A stretch of 49,953 bases of DNA from Leptospiraceae bacterium (GTDB lineage Bacteria > Spirochaetota > Leptospiria > Leptospirales > Leptospiraceae). A program made the position numbers and the translations under genes. This document shows, in pieces, positions 43,045 to 49,953 of the stretch. Under the pieces are notes generated by a model. The model ran no database searches and had not been told where the DNA came from. It saw only the letters and a list, made by a program, of their open reading frames with translations. The stretch lies in contig JAIXRB010000105.1 in NCBI GenBank assembly GCA_027485405.1, positions 1 through 49,953 on the forward strand. The letters run 5' to 3'. Numbering within the stretch: position 1 is the stretch's first letter; each line of letters begins with the position of its first letter.

Positions 43045-43350
43045 CTATGATGCTGGCTGAGTTACTTTTGGTATTTCGGGTGGGTACAATTGCGGTGGAC
43101 GAGGGATACAGCTCATCGAAAATCCTTCAATAATATAACAAATAGAATCTTTGGAAAGGCATTTGATGCTTTTTTGGTATTCCAACCCTTCGATTTCGGT
43201 CGGGATATAGTAACAGACCATCTTGTCCTGAGAGATCCACTTTTTTGGATCAGGAGCAGTTTCTTGGGTTTTTATTGGGGAAACAGTAACAAAGAATGAG
43301 AATAGAATGGAAAAAACTAAAAACGGACTGTAATTTGGTAAGACTCTCAT
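43045..43350 (-). CDS. Small exported Cys-containing protein
   Basis: 101 residues from ATG 43350 (GAGAGAT just upstream; an in-frame TTG lies at 43359). The signal peptide runs to about residue 27. The mature part has four Cys (VCYYIP, IKCLS, SICYI, MSCIPRPP), probably two disulfides, and a Pro-rich tail. I recognise no family. It is likely periplasmic or surface-exposed. It lies between two dehydrogenase genes on the same strand but separated by about 30-60 bases on each side. Confidence 0.65.
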   Translation of the reverse strand: MRVLPNYSPFLVFSILFSFFVTVSPIKTQETAPDPKKWISQDKMVCYYIPTEIEGLEYQKSIKCLSKDSICYIIEGFSMSCIPRPPQLYPPEIPKVTQPAS

Positions 43351-43408
43351 ATCTCTCAAATCCTTTTAAAAAATCTTTCCAAGGTCAAGTGTATATTTCC
43401 ATCTTGGA

Positions 43409-44446
43409 TTACAGTTCTGGGTTGATAACAAACCGAATTGGATTGTTTTTCTTTGATTCAAGATCATGTAAACAATCATTGATTTCATCCAGTGGATGAA
43501 TGCTTGTGATAGATTTTTTTAAATTGATGGTTCCTGCTAGGTACAAGGTGATTAGCTCTGGGATTGCTCTGCGATCAGAACCGTAAGAACCTCTAATCGA
43601 GATTTGTCTTTCGATTAAGTAAAACGGCATTGAGATGGAAAGAGCCTTGCGGCCAATGCCAACCAAAACGATCCTTCCTCCTCGTTTAATGGCTCGCAAA
43701 CTATTTTCGATGTTCTCCATCACTCCGGTAAAATCAGCTAACAAGTCTATTTCAATATTCTTTTCTTTTAGGATTTTTCCTAAATTTTGATTTCCAGAAA
43801 TTTGAATCAAATATGTAGCTCCATAAAAACTTGCATTTTCCAGGGAGCCTGCATCAATATCGACAGCTATTATTTTGTTAGCTCCAAGTGCTTTTGCAAT
43901 TGCCACAGCATGGATGCCCAAACCTCCACAACCGACGATACAAACGTCATCACCTGGTTTCAATTCTCCTTGGTTCTTTAAAGCATGGTACGGCGTTGAA
44001 ACCGCATCAGCTAGAATTGCTCCTTCTGCAAAAGGTATGCTTTCTGGCAATTTATGTAAATAGCGCTCTTCGATCGCAATAAATTCCGCATAAGCTCCGT
44101 TTTGGTTAAATCCCAGAACACCGATTTCATCACAGAGATTTTCTTTTCCCGAAAGACAGTGTGCACACTTTCCGCATGAAGTTCCTGCGGCAATCACAAC
44201 CCGATCACCCTTTTGAAATTGGGAGCAGTCCTCTCCTAAGCTTTCGACAATGCCAGAAGCTTCGTGTCCTGGTACACAAGGGTAATGCTTTGCTTTGAGT
44301 TTTCCATGGAGAATCAAATGCAAATCGGATCCGCAGACTCCACAAGCCTTTACCTTTACTAGAACCTGATTGCGAGCAATCGAAGGGGTTGGAATGGATT
44401 CGATTTTTAAGGATCGAGCCTGGGAATGAAGAAGACCTGCTCTCAT
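43409..44446 (-). CDS. Zinc-dependent alcohol dehydrogenase (MDR)
   Basis: About 345 residues from ATG 44446 (AAAGAG upstream; the frame reaches TTG 44482 but family members start here). Catalytic zinc ligands lie in ACGVCGSDLH and PGHEASG. The structural zinc lobe has all four Cys (GTSCGKCAHCLSGKENLC), and the Rossmann motif is VGCGGLGIHAVAIAK. This is a full-length tetrameric-type alcohol/polyol dehydrogenase using NAD(P). It probably oxidises a secondary alcohol or threonine-like substrate, but specificity is not readable from sequence. It is divergent from the exported protein at 44561. Confidence 0.93.
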   Translation of the reverse strand: MRAGLLHSQARSLKIESIPTPSIARNQVLVKVKACGVCGSDLHLILHGKLKAKHYPCVPGHEASGIVESLGEDCSQFQKGDRVVIAAGTSCGKCAHCLSGKENLCDEIGVLGFNQNGAYAEFIAIEERYLHKLPESIPFAEGAILADAVSTPYHALKNQGELKPGDDVCIVGCGGLGIHAVAIAKALGANKIIAVDIDAGSLENASFYGATYLIQISGNQNLGKILKEKNIEIDLLADFTGVMENIENSLRAIKRGGRIVLVGIGRKALSISMPFYLIERQISIRGSYGSDRRAIPELITLYLAGTINLKKSITSIHPLDEINDCLHDLESKKNNPIRFVINPEL

Positions 44447-44560
44447 AATCTCTTTTTTTATGTTCATTTTTCGCATTTTCAATGAAAAAAAGAGGGGGGA
44501 AAATTTAGATTTTGGTCGATTTTTTTACTTTTGAATGTTTGAAACCGAAAATAAAGAAGA

Positions 44561-45409
44561 ATGAAACTCTGGGATTCTCTAAAAATGAAGAAGCTATTCC
44601 TTGGAATAGCCATGTCCGCTTCAGTTTTGTTTCTTTCTCAGGCGCATGCCGACCAAGCCAGTTCAAAAGCAACACAGTTGATTCGAGTCAGTTACGGAAT
44701 CAAAGACAATCGGGAAATGATTCGAGTCCTCAATTCAACGATCACAAACCGCGGAACCGAACAAGAAAAAGCATACTACCGACGTTGCATTTTGCACCAT
44801 ATGGAGTCCGAAATCCTCTACCAAGAAATGGCTCTGGGAGCTTCCTTTGCTGAATTGCGTAGAACTCAAAATCTCTTAGTTAAACTATATCAGATGGTCG
44901 TAGAAGAAGAGATCAACGAATTGCAAAATGAATTTGTTGCTTTAGCTGGAAAATCCAGTGGACGTGAAAAGCCCGAAACCCGGGAATACTTTCGACTCGG
45001 CTATCGTGAGCTAGTTGTTGCTCGTCAAAAACTTCTGACTTCAAAGAACTCTCGTCCTTTTTTACCGGCTTTGAAGCTTCATGATCTCTCTTTCGCTTTG
45101 CATGCTTTGAAAGATGCGGAAAAATACATTGTTCTCTTAGGTCTATTGCATGATTCCAACCAAGATATGGATCGAGATGCAAAGAGCTTTGAAAGACTCC
45201 TTGCTGAGATTGATCGAATCATAGTAGGCGATAAAAATAAGTACAAAAGATTTCTTTTTGACAGTCGCTTTGAAAATTTCGAAGAATCTGATTTCTATGT
45301 AATCACATGGGCAACGGCAAGTTTAAGTGATTTAGAAAGTCCAATGCCAGACTTTGATCCAGCTTACAAGCGCAATCCTTCCATGCCGGACAAACCAAAA
45401 ACGGAATGA
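44561..45409 (+). CDS. Exported helical protein of unknown function, first gene of a four-gene operon
   Basis: 282 residues. The signal peptide ends AHA-DQ. The mature part is helical and charged (NREMIRVLNSTITNRG, EKAYYRRCILHHMESEILYQEMALG, ELQNEFVALAGKS), with a Pro/Asp-rich tail. No known domain is recognised. AAGAAG lies just upstream of ATG 44561, and ATG 44585 is an alternative start. It overlaps the rhomboid protease gene by four bases, and two further genes follow with gaps of -1 and 2 bases. This suggests that all four serve one process, possibly with this protein as a rhomboid substrate or partner. That is inference. Confidence 0.8.
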   Translation: MKLWDSLKMKKLFLGIAMSASVLFLSQAHADQASSKATQLIRVSYGIKDNREMIRVLNSTITNRGTEQEKAYYRRCILHHMESEILYQEMALGASFAELRRTQNLLVKLYQMVVEEEINELQNEFVALAGKSSGREKPETREYFRLGYRELVVARQKLLTSKNSRPFLPALKLHDLSFALHALKDAEKYIVLLGLLHDSNQDMDRDAKSFERLLAEIDRIIVGDKNKYKRFLFDSRFENFEESDFYVITWATASLSDLESPMPDFDPAYKRNPSMPDKPKTE

Positions 45410-46068
45410 GCTCTTTTCTCTGGCAGTATCCTGTCACTGCGGGATTTGCTCTTTTTCTTTTTTTACTTTACCCCATTGTTTCGATTTTTTTTCCATCTAG
45501 CATTGTTAAATACTTTTTAGCAGTTCCAGGGCAATTTGAACCAGTCAACTGGATCTTGTGTACTTTTTTTCATGGTTCTTTTGAACACCTTCTCTCCAAT
45601 CTGATTTTTCTACTAGTTTTAGGACGAGTCGTAGAAGAAAGACTTGGTGCCTCAAAATGGCTGTTATTTTATTTTATGGCAGGGCTTATTTCTGTGATCG
45701 GTGACTCTTTTGTTAGGGGATTTATACTAGGCGATCGAACACCGATTGTAGGAGCAAGTGGGGCAATCTCTGGATTGGGTGCCGTTGCTACATTACTTTC
45801 TCCTTTTCGGTTCCCCTTGAGTCGCCAAAAACTCATTCCTTTTCCTGTGTTTTTAATCGGATGGCTTATGATTTACTCAGATTTTACAAATCTCTTCGTA
45901 AAAGACAATGTTGCCCACTGGGCTCATCTAGGGGGATTTTTCTCGGTTTTTCTAACAGCCTATTTGTTGGGAGAGGAAGAGCGAAAATCCATCCGAACTG
46001 CCTTTCTCTTGAATTTCTCCTTTTTTACATTGACCTTAGTTCTTTTGTTTTTTATCAACAATAGGTAA
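45406..46068 (+). CDS. Rhomboid-family intramembrane serine protease
   Basis: 220 residues, six transmembrane helices. The rhomboid landmarks are CTFFHGSFEHLLSNLIFL (HxxxN of TM2), catalytic S118 in GASGAISG, and H174 in AHWAHLGGFF, giving the Ser-His dyad. It lacks an extra cytoplasmic domain. It should cleave membrane proteins within or next to the membrane. It shares a four-base ATGA overlap with the exported protein before it and a one-base overlap with the MDR dehydrogenase after it. Substrate is unknown; membrane-anchored surface proteins are typical for the family. Confidence 0.95.
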   Translation: MSSFLWQYPVTAGFALFLFLLYPIVSIFFPSSIVKYFLAVPGQFEPVNWILCTFFHGSFEHLLSNLIFLLVLGRVVEERLGASKWLLFYFMAGLISVIGDSFVRGFILGDRTPIVGASGAISGLGAVATLLSPFRFPLSRQKLIPFPVFLIGWLMIYSDFTNLFVKDNVAHWAHLGGFFSVFLTAYLLGEEERKSIRTAFLLNFSFFTLTLVLLFFINNR

Positions 46069-47519
46069 TGAAACTGGATTTCCAGGCTTGGGACTACACT
46101 TCTGAGGATTCCTTCCAACTGGCTGATTATGCTTTTGAAGGCTCAACTGAATCAGGTTGGGAAATCTTTCGAAATGGAGAACCCTACTTAAAACTAGGCG
46201 CAGGCTACAAACTCCTCAAAACCAAAACATGCGGAGTATGTTCTACCGATTTAGATCGCCGTTTTTTACCCTTTCCACTTCCCCAAGTGATCGGTCATGA
46301 GCTAGTTGCCGAAGACCTAGACGATGTTCCAAATCCAAAGTCCTATGTAGTTGAGATCAATGACACATATGAAGCTAGAGGCGAGTCTCCTTCCGATGCA
46401 TTTTGCGAAATTGGGCTCCCTACACATTCTCCCGAAAGAAGGGTGCTTGGCATAGATAGGCTCCCAGGTGGATTTGGGCCCTACATTTTAGCTCCGGTCC
46501 ATGCGGCCATCCCCTTTGATGGATTAGATGCAGATATTGCTGTTTTGACAGAACCCTTTGCCGCCGCTTTACAAGCTGTAATTTCCTCTGTTCCGCCAAA
46601 TGGCTCAGAAGTTGCTGTTTTAGGTCCAAGAAGGTTGGGCAGTCTTGTGTTAGCGGCTCTGGTTGCTTTGAGAGCAAGTCGTTCATTGGATTTTAAAATC
46701 ACAGCAATTGTTCGACATGATCATTTGGTGAACCTAGCAAAAGAAATAGGCGCAGACGAAGTCATTGATTTGCGTACAACTACGGTTGAATCTCTCAAGT
46801 CTCGGTTTGATATTCTCTATGATACAACTTCTACAGAATCTGGTTTTATTTCTGCACTGAAGCTAGCAAAAAAAGAACTCCATTTGAAAACCACGAATGG
46901 TCAAGTTATGTGCGGGCTCAATCATTTAACAGAATTGGTTGTTGATGAGCTTTCTATTCTCCCATTTTCTGAACAAAATCTTTCGTTTCATTGGCCAAAG
47001 GAAAAGAGACAAAACAAAAACATTTTTGTTTCAGAAACAGTATCTCGCCAAATAATCGCTAAAGTTCCAAAAGAGATCAATGTATTCCAAGGTTCTTTTG
47101 AGGATGCCGCTATTTATTTGAAAAATAAGGGTTCTTCAGCAAACGATTTTCCTCGTTTTGATCTAGCCCTAGTCTCTAGCCCCGAAGAAATCTCAAGGGC
47201 AATTCGACCTATCGTTGGGTCAGAAGAATCCTTAGTTCGTCCAAGAGGAGCCATACTTGTAGATTACTCTACCGCTTCTACTTTTAAAGGAGAATCAAAA
47301 GCCTTGCTTTCTTTTTTCAAAGCAGGCAAGTCCATTCGATCTTCTCGTTGTGGCGATTTTCATCTGGCTTTACAGCTTTTAAAAGAAAATCCACAGGTAA
47401 GCCAAGCTTTAAAAAATCACCTAATCTCTCACCGTTTCCCAGCTTTAGAATTGCCAAATGCCTATTCATTGGCTCGAAATCCTAATGCTATCAAGGTGCT
47501 CATCCAGCATGGTAACTAA
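46068..47519 (+). CDS. Divergent MDR dehydrogenase-like protein
   Basis: 483 residues, much longer than the usual 340-360. The N-terminal catalytic half has C55-GVC58-STDLDRRF and IGH77E, the zinc and GroES-like signature. The four-Cys structural zinc lobe is missing, as in the MDR_like group. The Rossmann half starts at EVAVLGPRRLGSLVLAALVAL and runs on into a C-terminal extension (about 340-483) with no recognised motif. It is probably an oxidoreductase, perhaps acting on a product of the next gene. Translation is coupled to the rhomboid by TAATG. The 2-base gap to the SAHH-like gene argues that the two enzymes are a functional pair. Confidence 0.85.
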   Translation: MKLDFQAWDYTSEDSFQLADYAFEGSTESGWEIFRNGEPYLKLGAGYKLLKTKTCGVCSTDLDRRFLPFPLPQVIGHELVAEDLDDVPNPKSYVVEINDTYEARGESPSDAFCEIGLPTHSPERRVLGIDRLPGGFGPYILAPVHAAIPFDGLDADIAVLTEPFAAALQAVISSVPPNGSEVAVLGPRRLGSLVLAALVALRASRSLDFKITAIVRHDHLVNLAKEIGADEVIDLRTTTVESLKSRFDILYDTTSTESGFISALKLAKKELHLKTTNGQVMCGLNHLTELVVDELSILPFSEQNLSFHWPKEKRQNKNIFVSETVSRQIIAKVPKEINVFQGSFEDAAIYLKNKGSSANDFPRFDLALVSSPEEISRAIRPIVGSEESLVRPRGAILVDYSTASTFKGESKALLSFFKAGKSIRSSRCGDFHLALQLLKENPQVSQALKNHLISHRFPALELPNAYSLARNPNAIKVLIQHGN

Positions 47520-47521
47520 CC

Positions 47522-49953
47522 TTGAGTAACAATTCTCTTAATACTAAAGAAACAAGTTTAGGTCCTGAGCTAACTCAAATCGAAGATAGAATTTGGGAGA
47601 TAGATCTTTCAAGTCTGCGAATCTTTTTTGGGCTGTCCATTTTAGCACGAACTTTGGGAGAAGAGATCAATGACAAAATTTCTTCGTCACCAGGAGATAT
47701 AAGCATTGTTCACAAAATAAATCCTACCTTAAACCATGAATTGGTAGACATGCATATAACTCATGTTCAGATTTATGCAAGAAACGGAGTTTTTAAAGAT
47801 TGGATACTTTTTAGAGAGAAATTCCAAGACGACTTAAGATCTGTTCTAGGGACTTTTCAAAGACAATCCTTGGCACGCAAAATTCATCCAGAATTTTATG
47901 GTGAAAGTCCAAGAGAGCAAACATCTGTTGCACTTTTCTTTCCTTTTTTAGACAAGCAGGGCACTCCACTGGTTCCTTACCAGATTTTGATGGAGAGAGT
48001 CACCTCCACACAAGACATTTCCGATTTCTTTATTCGAATTTCCATAGAGGCAACAGACGGTGGAGTCTTAAACTTAGAAAAAATCCCTCACGAAATCATT
48101 CAAGATTATGAATCCAGACATTACATTGCTGGTTCTTCGAAGATAAGTGAATCACTAAACAACACAATTACGACTCTTGCAAAAAAAGGTGATGATTTTT
48201 TTGAAGAGGAAAACAGTCATTTCAGTAAAATTTTTGAGCAATTGGAGAAAACAGCCCTAGGTAGACTGAGTCACATTCATTTCTTTTGGGATGAAACTTT
48301 TGCTGATTTGCTTTTATCTTCGGTTCCTAGCCAGAGCTTACCAATCTTTAAAAAGCTCTTTCTATTGTTGGAAGATACTACAATTACAAAGTTACTAAGG
48401 TCAGGAGCCACTATCCAAGCTAAGCTGGGTAAAGCAGTTGTTTTTGTTGATTTGTCTAGACTTGATCGCATAATTAATTTTAGTTTTAATAAGAAGCGAA
48501 AGCTTTTTGATTCTCAGTTTTATTTAGATCGTATGCCGAGCGTAAAAGCCCTGGCAGAAAAGAAAAACCATAGTCTCGACTTTTCCCAGATCCATGTTTT
48601 TCTGATTCATCATATAACTTCAGAAATAGTTTCTATGATCGAATGTTTGAGACAGCTAAAAGTAAAAAGCTTGGATGTTTCCTTTGTCAAATACGGAGGA
48701 AACATTCCTCCTGTTTATTTAGATATACTTTTAGACATTCCAACGGATCAGTTTTTCATGGCAGGCTTGGAATTAAAAGTCACAAAGGAAAGAAGGGCCT
48801 ATTACGGTGTTTCACCTCTTTATAGTGACTTTTCTAAGCATAGTGAATTTTCAAAAAAACTAGAAGCAAAGCAATTAGGTTTCTTTGAAGCAATGCGCGA
48901 ACTCGCTTCCTATCTTTTCTTAAACAAAGTTATTTCGTTAGGAGATGGTAATGAAAAGATCATTTTAATTGAAGATGGTGGTTATGTGGCTCCTTGGTTC
49001 AATAAGCTATCGTTAGAAGGTAAGTCTTTGTTTGAAGTTTGCGAGCAATTGCAATTAGCTTGCCCCGAAGATCTCAGAAATCTATCGTTTGCATCCTTTT
49101 TAAAAGAAAGAGTGATTGGCACTGTGGAGCATACTCGAAACGGATTTGATCGATTGAACAAAACAGCGCAAGACTTAGGCGGGTTGCTTTTACCTGCTTT
49201 TTCAATTGCCATTTCTGATAATAAAGCAAAAGAAGAATCCAAAGAAGTTGCTCATTCCATTTTAAATGCGATTGAGAACACTTTGCACGGTCTTGGGAAG
49301 GTACTTTCTCAAAGGAAAGTGCTATTGCTTGGATCCCGAGGCAACATTGGAAGTTTTTTGAAACAGTATCTTCTCCAGGGAAGATTGCATGAATCCAAAG
49401 CAAGCATTTTAGAAGTTGACCTAAAACTCAAAGACTCCAAAGAACAGAATGCGTATGCTCAGTGTAAGCAGATTCCCATTTCCGATTGGGCAGACATAGA
49501 TTTAATCATTGGTGTAACAGGTGCTTCCATTTTAACTAAAGAGTTCTTCTTGCGTTGGATAGAGAATTCTAAGAATGAAAATTTGTTTCTTGCTTCTGGA
49601 TCTACAAAGACCATTGAATTTCAAGATTTTATCTCCTGGTTAAACGAAGAACTCTTATCCTCAGATAAAAAACTGGGAAGTGTTCCGTTGCAAATTAGGG
49701 TTGAGAGAATCATTGACCCACAGACGCAAATGGATCTCGGAGCAAAAATCCAAATGATTTGGAAATCAGGATCAAACCAAAAGAGTAAAAATGTGTTTTT
49801 GATCAGCGATGGAAGCCCTGTCAATTTCTTGTTTTATGGCGTACCCACAGAATCCATGGATCCTATCATTGCTCAATTGATTTCAGCTTCTTTGGGAATG
49901 GTAAAGCACTGGGCAAAGAATACAATGCCTTTACCAAAGCTGTACGCCGTTGA
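47522..49953 (+). CDS. SAHH-like protein with long novel N-terminal region, C-terminus cut by window edge
   Basis: 810 complete codons, open to the right edge, starting at TTG 47522 (the only in-frame start candidate after a stop at 47513). Residues 1-350 match nothing I recognise. From about 355 the order of motifs follows S-adenosylhomocysteine hydrolase. H363-H364-I-T sits where its HMT lies. E484-DGGY is in place of DDGGD. E536-H-T538 (GTVEHTRNG) is in place of EET. I-S-D-N-K568-A-K-E572-S573 is in place of the N-K-D-N active site. Then comes a Rossmann motif G604-SRGNIG, and VFLISDGSPVNF near the end. Catalytic Lys is kept, but the expected Asp and Asn are Glu and Ser. It may bind NAD but work differently. 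These alignments are by eye from memory of the family. Confidence 0.75.
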   Translation, partial: MSNNSLNTKETSLGPELTQIEDRIWEIDLSSLRIFFGLSILARTLGEEINDKISSSPGDISIVHKINPTLNHELVDMHITHVQIYARNGVFKDWILFREKFQDDLRSVLGTFQRQSLARKIHPEFYGESPREQTSVALFFPFLDKQGTPLVPYQILMERVTSTQDISDFFIRISIEATDGGVLNLEKIPHEIIQDYESRHYIAGSSKISESLNNTITTLAKKGDDFFEEENSHFSKIFEQLEKTALGRLSHIHFFWDETFADLLLSSVPSQSLPIFKKLFLLLEDTTITKLLRSGATIQAKLGKAVVFVDLSRLDRIINFSFNKKRKLFDSQFYLDRMPSVKALAEKKNHSLDFSQIHVFLIHHITSEIVSMIECLRQLKVKSLDVSFVKYGGNIPPVYLDILLDIPTDQFFMAGLELKVTKERRAYYGVSPLYSDFSKHSEFSKKLEAKQLGFFEAMRELASYLFLNKVISLGDGNEKIILIEDGGYVAPWFNKLSLEGKSLFEVCEQLQLACPEDLRNLSFASFLKERVIGTVEHTRNGFDRLNKTAQDLGGLLLPAFSIAISDNKAKEESKEVAHSILNAIENTLHGLGKVLSQRKVLLLGSRGNIGSFLKQYLLQGRLHESKASILEVDLKLKDSKEQNAYAQCKQIPISDWADIDLIIGVTGASILTKEFFLRWIENSKNENLFLASGSTKTIEFQDFISWLNEELLSSDKKLGSVPLQIRVERIIDPQTQMDLGAKIQMIWKSGSNQKSKNVFLISDGSPVNFLFYGVPTESMDPIIAQLISASLGMVKHWAKNTMPLPKLYAV

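Noticed and set aside
46420..46702. Minus-strand ORFs of 73 and 88 residues inside the MDR gene
   Set aside because: They are antisense to the conserved Rossmann region, with no start signals.
1..49953. CRISPR arrays, insertion sequences, prophage, tRNA or rRNA genes
   Set aside because: I saw no spaced direct repeats, transposase or phage motifs, or cloverleaf/rRNA signatures in reading the window. Small or divergent RNAs could still be missed by eye.

Overview
The window is AT-rich DNA from a Gram-negative, motile, double-membraned bacterium, most likely a Leptospira-type spirochaete. This assignment is an inference. It rests on the many secreted lipoproteins with relaxed spirochaetal lipoboxes, 7TMR-DISM sensor proteins, a full chemotaxis operon, FecR-domain and outer-membrane proteins, and weak or absent Shine-Dalgarno sites with several TTG/GTG starts. 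I see no insertion sequence, prophage, CRISPR array, rRNA or tRNA. Both window edges cut genes: a beta-propeller lipoprotein on the left and an S-adenosylhomocysteine-hydrolase-like protein on the right.

Layout. 1-7 kb: a partial lactonase-like lipoprotein and a DUF1993 protein (both minus), a NarL-type response regulator overlapping its 7TM sensor kinase, a lipoprotein with a good and apparently leaderless promoter plus a terminator, and a receiver-kinase protein with an odd H-box. 7.1-14.6 kb: a chemotaxis operon, cheY-mcp-cheW-cheA-cheR-cheB, with very tight junctions. 14.6-21.5 kb: a 1971-residue modular surface lipoprotein (repeat modules, six-bladed NHL-like propeller, three LamG-like domains) and two small secreted proteins. 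21.5-28 kb: a CzcCBA heavy-metal RND efflux operon with an additional exported beta-rich protein between czcB and czcA. 28-36.7 kb: a methyltransferase, a second chemoreceptor, two lipoproteins, a large secreted protein, and a 7TMR-DISM/GAF/SpoIIE phosphatase. 36.8-44.4 kb: a DEAD-box helicase, a FecR protein with a C-terminal CxxCH haem motif followed by an outer-membrane barrel that seems to use an ATT start, a lytic transglycosylase behind two matching palindromes, a trypsin-like protease, an aldo-keto reductase, a small Cys-rich secreted protein and a zinc alcohol dehydrogenase. 44.5 kb to the end: a compact four-gene operon (exported protein, rhomboid protease, divergent MDR dehydrogenase, SAHH-like protein).

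The genes most worth a second look are the SAHH-like protein with substituted catalytic residues and its operon, the three FGLF motifs in the CheA linker that resemble the receptor tail pentapeptide, and the FecR-CxxCH/barrel pair. Family assignments come from recognising motifs by eye. No database search was run.
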